Assembly: GCA_023432845.1 (NCBI GenBank)
Contig: JAEZEY010000281.1
Coordinates: 1-8,892 of the forward strand
Length of the DNA stretch: 8,892 nucleotides
Source: Pseudomonadota bacterium
Lineage (GTDB): Bacteria > Pseudomonadota > Alphaproteobacteria > Rhizobiales > Xanthobacteraceae
Direction of reading: 5' to 3'
Below are positions 1 to 5,735 of the stretch, piece after piece. The notes below the pieces were generated by a model, which did no database searches, was not told the origin of the DNA, and saw only the letters and a program-made list of their open reading frames with translations. Position 1 is the stretch's first letter, and every line of letters begins with the position of its first letter. Position numbers and translations under genes: made by a program.

Positions 1-36
1 CGGGGACGACGAAAGAATGGAGTCGTTCGCTGCACA

Positions 37-72
37 CTCTTTCACCCACCCCCACCAGGGGAGGGTGAAGAG
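37..72. repeat. GC-rich intergenic palindrome (REP-like)
   Basis: An imperfect inverted repeat: positions 37-47 (ctctttcaccc) pair with 63-72 (gggtgaagag) with one bulged T, and inside it CCCC at 50-53 pairs with GGGG at 58-61 around the loop acca. It lies upstream of the thioesterase gene. The style (CACCC...GGGTG around a C-run and G-run) is like the dispersed palindromes common between genes in Bradyrhizobium-type genomes, and resembles in composition the pair at 6671-6780. It could also act as a terminator for a gene left of the window, but it has no T-tract. Whether it is a true multi-copy repeat cannot be decided from one window. Confidence 0.5.
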
Positions 73-163
73 AGCGCCCCGGAATGACGTAGAGCCCACA
101 GGTTGAGCCGCCCGGTGGCGCCGTTTAAGACTCCGTCAGGCCAAAGGGCAGGGGAAAATGGAA

Positions 164-595
164 ATGCGCGCGTCGGTGATGACGATCGAGGAAATGGCAG
201 AGCTGCTATCCAGCGAGTTTCCGCAGGCCTTCTACCCAGGCTGCGGGCTGACCATCGAGCGGGCCAACTATGGCGACGTGCGCATCCGCAAGGCGTTTCA
301 TGAGGATCACCTCCGCCCCGGCGGCACTGTGTCCGGGCCGACCATGATGGAGCTGGCCGATTTCGCCATGTACGTTGCGGTGTTCTCCGCGGTCGGGCCG
401 CAGCCGCTGGCGGTGACGACCAACCTCAACATCAACTTCCTGCGCAAGCCGGCGGCGGCCGACCTGATCGCCGAGGCCCGGCTGATGAAGGTCGGCAAGC
501 GGCTGGCGGTCGGGGAGGTGAGCCTCTATTCGGATGGCGAATCCGAGCCGGTGGCCCATGTCACCTCGACCTATTCGCTCCCGGTGCAGAAGTGA
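164..595 (+). CDS. PaaI family (hotdog-fold) thioesterase
   Basis: Predicted small hotdog-fold acyl-CoA thioesterase of the PaaI/YbgC-like type, probably cytoplasmic and oligomeric; the substrate cannot be told. The visible core is RPGGTVSGPTMMELADFAMY, the Gly-rich turn followed by the long central helix with the Glu-Leu-Ala-Asp stretch usual in the family, then the strand NLNINFLRKPAAADLIAEAR and the closing strands ending at AHVTSTYSLP. About 143 residues is a normal length. Start choice: the frame has ATGs at 158, 164 and 179. The purine stretch AGGGG (150-154) sits 3 bases before 158 but 9 before 164, so 164 is preferred; 179 (MTIEEMAELL) also fits the fold. No signal peptide or membrane segment. 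It lies just before the rplM-rpsI operon but the AT-rich gap with its own promoter suggests separate transcription. Family confident, substrate unknown. Confidence 0.85.
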   Translation: MRASVMTIEEMAELLSSEFPQAFYPGCGLTIERANYGDVRIRKAFHEDHLRPGGTVSGPTMMELADFAMYVAVFSAVGPQPLAVTTNLNINFLRKPAAADLIAEARLMKVGKRLAVGEVSLYSDGESEPVAHVTSTYSLPVQK

Positions 596-603
596 TTAGA
601 CGC

Positions 604-624
604 AGGTATTTATATACCTTTCTT
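604..624 (+). terminator. Possible weak terminator after the thioesterase
   Basis: A perfect 6-bp stem AGGTAT (604-609) / ATACCT (614-619) with loop TTAT is followed by ttctt, nine bases after the thioesterase stop codon. The stem is AT-rich and therefore weak, so termination is only a guess. It opens a stretch (about 603-660) with roughly one quarter G+C, in sharp contrast with the surrounding GC-rich DNA. Confidence 0.3.
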
Positions 625-666
625 ATAAGCCATTGAAATAAAATAACTAATATTGGTCGAATGGCG

Positions 667-694
667 TTGACGGGTCGCGGCCGCTCGTCTACAC
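667..694 (+). promoter_or_regulatory. Predicted housekeeping promoter of rplM-rpsI
   Basis: TTGAC at 667-671, a 17-base spacer, then CTACAC at 689-694 fits the alphaproteobacterial housekeeping sigma pattern TTGAC-N17-CTATAT with two mismatches in the -10 box. Immediately upstream is an A/T-rich tract (about 630-657, AATAAAATAACTAATATT), well placed to act as an UP element, as expected for a ribosomal protein operon. Transcription would start near position 700 and leave a leader of about 63 bases before the rplM ATG. Predicted from pattern only. Confidence 0.5.
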
Positions 695-707
695 ACCTGC
701 GCACGCT

Positions 708-737
708 GGCGCGGTTCGTTTCCGCGCCTTTTCTCTT
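708..737 (+). promoter_or_regulatory. Terminator-like hairpin in the rplM leader
   Basis: GGCGCGG (708-714) pairs perfectly with CCGCGCC (722-728) around loop ttcgttt, and is followed by the pyrimidine run ttttctctt (729-737). It lies between the predicted promoter and the rplM start codon, so it would be at the 5' end of the operon mRNA. It may be an attenuator, an autoregulatory site for L13 (autogenous control of rplM-rpsI is known in E. coli, with a different sequence), or simply a 5' stabilising stem. The structure is seen; the role is inference. Confidence 0.4.
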
Positions 738-763
738 GGATTTTTCACTCTTCGGGATTTGTC

Positions 764-1231
764 ATGAAGACCACCCAGTCGGTCAAAAGCGCCGACGTCG
801 AGAAGAAGTGGCTGCTGATCGACGCCTCCGGGCTCGTCGTCGGCCGCCTCGCGACGATCGTCGCCATGCGCCTGCGCGGCAAGCACAAGGCGAGCTACAC
901 CCCGCATATCGACGATGGCGACAACGTCATCATCATCAACGCCGCCAAGGTCGTGCTGACCGGCCGCAAGCGCGACCAGAAGGTCTATCACCACCACACC
1001 GGCTACATCGGCGGCATCAAGGAACGTTCGGCCAAGCAGATCATGGACGGCAAGTTCCCCGAGCGCATCGTCGAGAAGGCCGTGCAGCGCATGCTGCCGC
1101 GCGGGCCGCTCGGCCGCGTGCAGTTCGGCAATCTGCGCGTCTATCCGGGCGCCGAGCATCCGCATGAAGCGCAGAAGCCCGAAGTGGTCGATGTCGCCGC
1201 GATGAACCGCAAGAACGTGAGGAGTGCCTGA
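764..1231 (+). CDS. rplM: 50S ribosomal protein L13
   Basis: Large-subunit protein that binds 23S rRNA early in 50S assembly. The family body is clear: KKWLLIDASGLVVGRLAT near residues 14-31, the central VYHHHTGYIGGIKE (75-87), and the L13 signature around RMLPRGPLGRVQFGNLRVYP (109-128) followed by GAEHPHEAQKP. At 155 residues it is slightly longer than E. coli L13 (142), with an extra C-terminal tail rich in Val, Asn and Arg. The ATG has only a weak GGGA (754-757) upstream, with a spacing of six. The stop codon is two bases before the rpsI start, so the two genes form the conserved rplM-rpsI operon. Confidence 0.98.
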   Translation: MKTTQSVKSADVEKKWLLIDASGLVVGRLATIVAMRLRGKHKASYTPHIDDGDNVIIINAAKVVLTGRKRDQKVYHHHTGYIGGIKERSAKQIMDGKFPERIVEKAVQRMLPRGPLGRVQFGNLRVYPGAEHPHEAQKPEVVDVAAMNRKNVRSA

Positions 1232-1236
1232 TCGTG
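1219..1236 (+). promoter_or_regulatory. Ribosome binding site fixing the GTG start of rpsI
   Basis: GAGGAG (1219-1224) lies inside the last codons of rplM, nine bases before the GTG at 1234-1236. There is no ATG near the expected N-terminus of S9 in this frame before residue 8, so the GTG with this strong site is the natural start and implies translation coupled to rplM. Confidence 0.75.
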
Positions 1237-1710
1237 GCCGAGACCGTACAGTCAATGGAAGGCCTGTCGCAGCTCAAGGCCGCGGCGCCCGACGCTCCTC
1301 GTTATGAAAAGAAGGTCGACAAGCAGGGCCGCGCCTATGCCACCGGGAAGCGCAAGAACGCCGTCGCCCGTGTCTGGATCAAGCCGGGTTCCGGCAAGAT
1401 CACCGTCAACACCCGCACGATTGAAGTGTTCTTCGCCCGTCCGGTGTTGCGCATGATGATCAACCAGCCGCTGGTTGCCGCCAACCGCGCGACCCAGTTC
1501 GACGTGATCTGCACCGTTTCCGGTGGCGGTCTGTCGGGCCAGGCCGGCGCCGTGCGTCACGGCATCGCCAAGGCGCTAACTTACTTCGAACCGGATCTCC
1601 GCTCGGTGCTCAAGCGCGGCGGCTTCCTCACCCGCGACAGCCGCGTGGTCGAGCGCAAGAAGTACGGCAAGGCCAAGGCCCGCCGTTCGTTCCAGTTCTC
1701 GAAGCGCTAA
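1234..1710 (+). CDS. rpsI: 30S ribosomal protein S9
   Basis: Small-subunit head protein whose C-terminal tail reaches the P-site tRNA. Seen in the sequence: the family core begins at RAYATGKRKNAVARVWIKPG (33-52), the S9 signature GGGLSGQAGAVRHGIAKAL is at 97-115, and the protein ends in the characteristic basic tail KAKARRSFQFSKR with the terminal Ser-Lys-Arg. At 158 residues it is about 28 longer than E. coli S9 (130) because of an N-terminal extension rich in Ala, Lys and Glu, which is usual in this part of Alphaproteobacteria. It starts with GTG, two bases after the rplM stop, and ends 22 bases before a strong terminator. Confidence 0.98.
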   Translation: MAETVQSMEGLSQLKAAAPDAPRYEKKVDKQGRAYATGKRKNAVARVWIKPGSGKITVNTRTIEVFFARPVLRMMINQPLVAANRATQFDVICTVSGGGLSGQAGAVRHGIAKALTYFEPDLRSVLKRGGFLTRDSRVVERKKYGKAKARRSFQFSKR

Positions 1711-1732
1711 CAACAGCGCAGTCGAACAAGTC

Positions 1733-1764
1733 AAAGAGCGCGCTTCGGCGCGCTCTTTTCTTTT
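1733..1764 (+). terminator. Intrinsic terminator of rplM-rpsI
   Basis: A perfect 11-bp stem AAAGAGCGCGC (1733-1743) / GCGCGCTCTTT (1748-1758) closes on the stable tetraloop TTCG and runs into TCTTTT. It starts 22 bases after the rpsI stop codon. This is a textbook Rho-independent terminator and separates the ribosomal operon from the GGDEF genes. Confidence 0.93.
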
Positions 1765-1907
1765 GCGGGCGCGGCAGCGCGAGATTCATTGAGTTCGCGC
1801 AATTGCGTTTACCGGCCGGCAATGTTGTCGCGCACAAAAATCGCGCCGATAACTGACCGCCAAGACTCGAAGGCCTAGATGACCGCTTGGGACGGACGGT
1901 GGGACTC

Positions 1908-3299
1908 ATGCGGTTGGACATTCCGACATTGGCAACGGTGATGGTGTTCGTCACCACGCTGCTCGGCGCTTTGCTCATCTTCGCCGGGCTGCAGAATCGC
2001 GCCGTGCGCGCCCTCATGACGTGGGGCTTGGCCTATATGCTGTGTGCCATCGGCATGGCGCTGGCGGCGGTGCGCGGCATGATCCGGGACTGGACGTCGA
2101 TTGAGTTTGCCAATGTGCTGGTGTTGGCCGGCATCGGGATGGTCTGGCTCGGTGCGCGTCAGTTCGACGGCCGCCGGTCGCCCATGGCGATGATTGCGAT
2201 CGCGCCAGCGATCTGGCTCACCGCCTGCGCGTTTCCAGATATCCGCGCCGATATCAATGCGCGAACCATGGTCGTGTCAGCATTGGGCGGATTGCTCGCC
2301 ATCGCAGCCGCCTACGAGATCTGGCGCGGCCGCGCCGAGCCGTTACTGTCGCGCTGGCCGACGGTGGTGACGCTGCTCGCCTATGCCGCCGTGATGGTGG
2401 CACGGGTCCCGTTGGCTGTCATGATGCCGCAACCGGCAGGCACCTATCAGTTGACGGCCAGAGTTCTATTTCCATTGCTCGCCTTCGCCACGCTGTTGTT
2501 TTCGGTGGTGATCGCGTTCTTGTTACTCAACATGACCAAGGAGCGCACCGAGCTGCGGCACAAGACGGCGGCGCTGGTCGACCCTCTGACCGGCGTGCCC
2601 AATCGCCGTGCCTTCCTCACGGACGCCGAGCAGATGACCGCGCAGCGGCGCAGCGACGGCAGGGCGCTGGCCGTGATGCTGTTCGATCTCGATCATTTCA
2701 AGGCCATCAATGACCGTCTCGGTCACGCCGCCGGCGACGCGGTGCTGACGAACTTCGCGGCGACAGCGATGCGCGCGCTAGGCGCCAATGTCCTGTTCGG
2801 CCGCATCGGCGGCGAGGAGTTCGTCGCAATCATGCGCGTGTCGAATCTCGGCGAAGCCCTCGCCATCGCCGACCAGGTGCGCCGTGCCTTTGCCGCGACC
2901 GCGCAGGCCGACGACGTCTTGCCGACGGTTAGCATCGGTGTGGCGCTGGAAAGCGAGGCGTCCATCACGCTTGCCGCCCTCATGGCTGCTGCCGACCGCG
3001 CGCTCTATCGCGCCAAGGCCAAGGGCCGCAACCGCGTGGCGAGCGCCGCGACGATGGAGAGCGCAGGTGTCGCCCCCAGGGCGGTGAAGCCGAGCGTCGT
3101 ACCTGGCGCAAGTTGCCGGCGACCGCCTGAGGCGGCGCATTGCGTGTTACAGCACGTAAGCCCGCCATCGGCGGGTTTTTTGTTTTATTTGACGAGAATT
3201 CTACCCGGTGTTGCCTCAAAGACCGGAGGCCCGCTCAAAGCTTTGGCATCATTTCAAACGTTATCGTCCGTAAACGCTGAGGATATGAACACCAGTTAG
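1908..3299 (+). CDS. Membrane-bound GGDEF diguanylate cyclase, first of a tandem pair
   Basis: Predicted inner-membrane enzyme making cyclic di-GMP from two GTP. Residues 1-209 hold about seven hydrophobic segments (roughly 7-27, 37-55, 66-84, 93-108, 120-136, 150-173, 187-208), then a short linker and a GGDEF domain from DPLTGVPNRRAF (225-236) through FDLDHFKAINDRLGHAAGD (259-277) to GGEEF (301-305) and the closing ADRALYRAKAKGRNRV. The active-site GG(E/D)EF is intact. The primary inhibitory site RxxD, expected at 292-295, is replaced by G-A-N-V, so product feedback through that site is unlikely. Start: ATG at 1908 is preferred to an upstream TTG (1887) because the first membrane segment follows directly. 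The frame continues about 85 residues past the domain and crosses a terminator-like hairpin at 3158-3181, so the true C-terminus may be nearer 3087-3130 if there is a frameshift in the C-run 3073-3077. Confidence 0.88.
   Translation: MRLDIPTLATVMVFVTTLLGALLIFAGLQNRAVRALMTWGLAYMLCAIGMALAAVRGMIRDWTSIEFANVLVLAGIGMVWLGARQFDGRRSPMAMIAIAPAIWLTACAFPDIRADINARTMVVSALGGLLAIAAAYEIWRGRAEPLLSRWPTVVTLLAYAAVMVARVPLAVMMPQPAGTYQLTARVLFPLLAFATLLFSVVIAFLLLNMTKERTELRHKTAALVDPLTGVPNRRAFLTDAEQMTAQRRSDGRALAVMLFDLDHFKAINDRLGHAAGDAVLTNFAATAMRALGANVLFGRIGGEEFVAIMRVSNLGEALAIADQVRRAFAATAQADDVLPTVSIGVALESEASITLAALMAAADRALYRAKAKGRNRVASAATMESAGVAPRAVKPSVVPGASCRRPPEAAHCVLQHVSPPSAGFLFYLTRILPGVASKTGGPLKALASFQTLSSVNAEDMNTS
3158..3186 (+). 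terminator. Intrinsic terminator lying inside the 3' end of the first GGDEF frame
   Basis: The stem AAGCCCGCC (3158-3166) pairs with GGCGGGTTT (3170-3178), including one G-T pair, around the loop atc, and the T-run continues to 3181 (six Ts), followed by gtttt. It looks like a regular Rho-independent terminator, yet it is within the open frame that ends at 3299. Either the reading frame is artificially long or the hairpin is chance or regulatory. Confidence 0.72.
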
Positions 3300-3318
3300 C
3301 CAAACGAAAGCCGCGACC

Positions 3319-4578
3319 ATGCAGCAGACGGTCATTCTCGACGCGCCGACCTTGATCTTCGCCACCGTCTGCTTGGCGGTGTTTCTTGGCGTCTTTCTCA
3401 TCGCCAACTGGATCATGCAGCGGGATATCGGCGCGCTGGCCTGGTGGGGCTCGGCCTATCTGATCGGCGGCGCCGCGATCATGCTGTGGAGCGCGCCGCA
3501 CCAGCTGTTCGAAGTGCCGGCGGCCTATGCCGAAGCGATGCTCTTCGTGGCCTGCGGCATGTTCTGGAACGGCCTGCGGCTGTTCTATGGCCGCTGCATG
3601 TGGCCGATCATCCCCTTCGCGGCAGCCGCCGCGTGGCTCGTCGTGACCGGTTTGCCCGGGATGGAGGAGGGCAGTTCGCAGCGCGCTGTGCTCGCTGTGG
3701 TGGTCGTCGCCGTCTATACCTTCTTCATGGCCTTCGAGCTGGGGCGCGAGCGCCGCCGTTCGCTCTACTCGCCCACCGCAGCGGTAGTGGTGCCGCTGCT
3801 GCACGCTGGCATGTTCCTGCTGCCTTTGGCCTTGCGCCACTTCTATCCGGACGTTTTCGCGACGCGCTGGCAGACCGTGTTCGCAGTCGAGGCCATGATC
3901 TATACGGTCGGCACCGCCTTTATCGTGATGCTGATGGTGAAGGATCACCACGTTCATTTCTATCGCAAGATAGCGACCACTGATCATCTCACCGGGGTGT
4001 TCAATCGCCGTGCCTTTTTCGAGGCAGCGACGGCGATGCATACCCGCCAGGGGTCGCGTGGCGAGCCGGTCACGCTGCTGATGTTCGACCTCGACAAGTT
4101 CAAGTCGATCAATGACCGCTTCGGACACGCCGTCGGCGACAGCGCGCTCAAGGTGTTTGCCAAGGTGCTGCAGGACAGCACGCGCACGACGGACGTGATC
4201 GGTCGGCTCGGCGGCGAGGAGTTCGTCGCCATGGTGCCGGAAGCGATGGAGGATGCCTGTATCGTCGCAGAGCGTCTGCGCCTCAATTTCCAGGCCGCGG
4301 GCGTCACCATCGACGACATTGCTATTGGCGCCACGGTGAGCATCGGGCTAGCCACCACCTATAGCCCCGAGGCGACGATCGATTCTCTTTTGCTGCGCGC
4401 CGATGAGGCGCTGTACAAGGCCAAGAATGGCGGCCGCAATCGTTATACCTGCGCAGACGAGGAGCCGGGCAGCGAACCGGCGCGCGCCCGCTGGGCGGGC
4501 CGTGGCAAGCCTGCGACGGCCAAAAGCGGCACATGGGCCGGCCGCCGCGCCAAGCCGGTTCTGGCCGCGACGGCCTAA
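3319..4578 (+). CDS. Membrane-bound GGDEF diguanylate cyclase, second of a tandem pair
   Basis: Second predicted inner-membrane diguanylate cyclase. The N-terminal half has about seven hydrophobic segments (near 10-32, 40-58, 70-90, 95-112, 121-141, 152-172, 185-207). The GGDEF domain runs from DHLTGVFNRRAFFEA (222-236) through FDLDKFKSINDRFGHAVGD (256-274) to GGEEF (298-302) and ADEALYKAKNGGRNRY. RTTD at 289-292, exactly five residues before GGEEF, is a complete inhibitory (I) site, so feedback inhibition by c-di-GMP is expected, unlike its neighbour. The two share layout and local similarity in the membrane part (ALMTWGLAY versus ALAWWGSAY), which points to duplication. The last 45 residues are a basic Ala/Arg/Gly-rich tail, probably disordered. 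The ATG at 3319 is 19 bases after the preceding frame's stop; no good ribosome binding site is visible. The input signal is unknown. Confidence 0.93.
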   Translation: MQQTVILDAPTLIFATVCLAVFLGVFLIANWIMQRDIGALAWWGSAYLIGGAAIMLWSAPHQLFEVPAAYAEAMLFVACGMFWNGLRLFYGRCMWPIIPFAAAAAWLVVTGLPGMEEGSSQRAVLAVVVVAVYTFFMAFELGRERRRSLYSPTAAVVVPLLHAGMFLLPLALRHFYPDVFATRWQTVFAVEAMIYTVGTAFIVMLMVKDHHVHFYRKIATTDHLTGVFNRRAFFEAATAMHTRQGSRGEPVTLLMFDLDKFKSINDRFGHAVGDSALKVFAKVLQDSTRTTDVIGRLGGEEFVAMVPEAMEDACIVAERLRLNFQAAGVTIDDIAIGATVSIGLATTYSPEATIDSLLLRADEALYKAKNGGRNRYTCADEEPGSEPARARWAGRGKPATAKSGTWAGRRAKPVLAATA

Positions 4579-4601
4579 CGTTCATATCGGGGTAAAATTT
4601 C

Positions 4602-4625
4602 GTTAACCATGCGGGCGTTACCATG
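4602..4625 (+). repeat. Short direct repeat GTTAACCATG / GTTACCATG
   Basis: GTTAACCATG (4602-4611) recurs with one base missing as GTTACCATG (4617-4625), 15 bases apart, directly upstream of the small membrane protein gene. It may be an operator for a dimeric regulator. It does not fit the CtrA pattern TTAA-N7-TTAA. The first copy also contains an ATG opening a five-codon frame that stops at 4624-4626. Significance uncertain. Confidence 0.3.
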
Positions 4626-4630
4626 ACGCC

Positions 4631-4891
4631 ATGTCGCAGCGACCCAACCGCATCCTGTCGCCTGCCTCGGCCAACGAGGCGGCTCTATCGCTGGAGGCTC
4701 ATGCCAGGCACGCCGGCTGCGCCTGGGCATGTCAGTATTCGTCCTCCGCCGAATACGATGCGGCCTTGATCGCCGAGCGGCGCGCCGCCGGCGTCTATGG
4801 GCCGAAACGTCATCGCCGGCAGATGCTCAGCGCGGCAGCAGGAATCGCCGCAGGGCTAGCTCTCATCGTCGCGGTTATTCAAATACTGTAG
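4631..4891 (+). CDS. Small hypothetical protein with one C-terminal membrane segment
   Basis: I do not recognise this 86-residue protein. The N-terminal 60 residues are hydrophilic and Ala/Arg-rich, with three Cys-containing or aromatic spots (AGCAWACQY near 29-37). A basic stretch PKRHRRQ (about 58-64) precedes one hydrophobic helix, SAAAGIAAGLALIVAVIQIL (67-86), which ends the protein. This is the layout of a tail-anchored or single-span inner-membrane protein with the N-terminus in the cytoplasm (positive-inside rule). There is no clear ribosome binding site before the ATG. It follows the second GGDEF gene by 52 bases on the same strand and could be co-transcribed. Codon use has the high third-position G+C of a real gene. 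The frame is probably genuine; function unknown. Confidence 0.6.
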   Translation: MSQRPNRILSPASANEAALSLEAHARHAGCAWACQYSSSAEYDAALIAERRAAGVYGPKRHRRQMLSAAAGIAAGLALIVAVIQIL

Positions 4892-4895
4892 TCTT

Positions 4896-5001
4896 GTAGC
4901 CCGGCTGAGCAACGGGCCGGCGCGAAGCGCCGTCCGATGACAGGCTATGCGAAGCCGGGATGGATCCTTCCCTGGATTTCGCTTTGCTCCATCCGGACTA
5001 C
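4896..5001. repeat. Palindromic intergenic repeat at a convergent gene junction
   Basis: The ends are imperfect inverted repeats: GTAGCCCGGCTGAGCAA (4896-4912) against the complement of 4984-5001, GTAGTCCGGATGGAGCAA. Inside is a perfect hairpin GGCGC-GAA-GCGCC (4919-4931). The pattern GTAGCCCGG-nTGAGC...GCTnnATCCGGnCTAC is typical of dispersed palindromes seen between genes in Bradyrhizobium-type genomes (recalled, not searched). It fills the gap between the small plus-strand gene and the minus-strand rsuA, where it may help end transcription from both sides. Its right end contributes the rsuA stop codon. Confidence 0.75.
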
Positions 5002-5735
5002 GAGAAAACCAACGACAACTCCGCTTCACTCAGGACGCGGTATTGCCCCGGCGCGAGATCGTCGGGCAAAGCGAGTGCGCCGACGCGATCCCGCCTGAGC
5101 GCGACGACGTGGTTGCCGATGGCGGCGAACATGCGTCGCACCTGGTGATAGCGACCTTCGGTGATGGTGACCAAGCCGCGCTTGTCCGACACAGGCTCGA
5201 ACACGGCCGGCAAAAGCGGCTTCTCTTCGCCGTCGAGCATCAATGTGCCGGCCGCGAACACCACGGCCTCGTCGCCGCGCAGCGGCCGGTCGAGCTTGAC
5301 GTCGTAGCGCTTGGCGATGTTGGCCTTCGGCGAAATGATCCGGTGCAGCAACGCACCGTCGTCGGTGAGCAGCAGCAGGCCCGAAGTCTCCTTGTCCAGC
5401 CGTCCGACCGTCGAGATCGCCGGATTGCGTGCTCGCCAGCGCTCGGGCAGCAGGCCGTAGACCAACGGCCCTTGCTCCTTGTGTGAGCAGGTGACACCCA
5501 CGGGCTTGTTCAGCATCAGCACCAGGCCGGACGGCGGATCGAGCGGCTCGCCCTCCACGGTCATGCGCGCGGGCAGGTCGGGCGTGATCGCGACTTTCTC
5601 GTCGCTGTCGATGATGGCTTCGCCGTCGAGCACCACGTAGCCGGCCTCGATCAGGTCCTGCACCTCGCGGCGCGAGCCGTAGCCGAGATTGGACAGCAGG
5701 CGGTCGAGCCGCAAAGTTGCGGGCCCCTTCGTCAT
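4998..5735 (-). CDS. rsuA: Pseudouridine synthase RsuA (16S rRNA, position 516 type)
   Basis: Converts a uridine of 16S rRNA to pseudouridine, acting on the assembling 30S subunit. Domains: an N-terminal S4-like RNA-binding region (about 7-50, LRLDRLLSNLGYGSRREVQDL with GYVVLDGE), then the catalytic domain with LMLNKPVGVTCS (73-84), the family signature GRLDKETSGLLLLTDDG (111-127) whose Asp114 is the expected catalytic nucleophile, and EGRYHQVRRMFAAIGNHV (193-210). The C-terminal part, including LAPGQYRVLSEAEL, follows E. coli RsuA more closely than RluB/RluE, and 245 residues compares with 231. The ATG overlaps the stop of the RsmC-like gene (ATGA), with GAGG (complement of 5743-5746) seven bases upstream, so translation is probably coupled. 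Its TAG stop lies in the end of the adjoining repeat. RluB/E/F-type specificity is the main alternative. Confidence 0.88.
   Translation of the reverse strand: MTKGPATLRLDRLLSNLGYGSRREVQDLIEAGYVVLDGEAIIDSDEKVAITPDLPARMTVEGEPLDPPSGLVLMLNKPVGVTCSHKEQGPLVYGLLPERWRARNPAISTVGRLDKETSGLLLLTDDGALLHRIISPKANIAKRYDVKLDRPLRGDEAVVFAAGTLMLDGEEKPLLPAVFEPVSDKRGLVTITEGRYHQVRRMFAAIGNHVVALRRDRVGALALPDDLAPGQYRVLSEAELSLVFS

Noticed and set aside
661..1167. Plus-strand frame starting in the rplM leader and overlapping rplM
   Set aside because: Its product is an Arg/His-rich out-of-frame reading of rplM, and its ATG lies upstream of the predicted promoter's -10 box.
1798..1807. Perfect palindrome CGCAATTGCG between rpsI and the first GGDEF gene
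   Set aside because: A single ten-base palindrome without a promoter beside it is not enough to call an operator.
3189..3216. Promoter for the second GGDEF gene from TTGAC at 3189-3193
   Set aside because: No -10 like sequence is found at a 16-18 base spacing.
3235..4128. Long minus-strand open frame of 297 codons opposite the second GGDEF gene
   Set aside because: It lies antisense to a clear GGDEF protein and its His/Arg/Gly-rich product has no recognisable domain. Such long antisense frames are expected in GC-rich DNA.
4602..4625. CtrA binding site at the TTAA near 4603
   Set aside because: The second half-site TTAA is absent at the required seven-base spacing.
4947..5486. Plus-strand open frame of 179 codons opposite rsuA
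   Set aside because: It begins inside the repeat and is antisense to well-conserved rsuA; no domain is visible.
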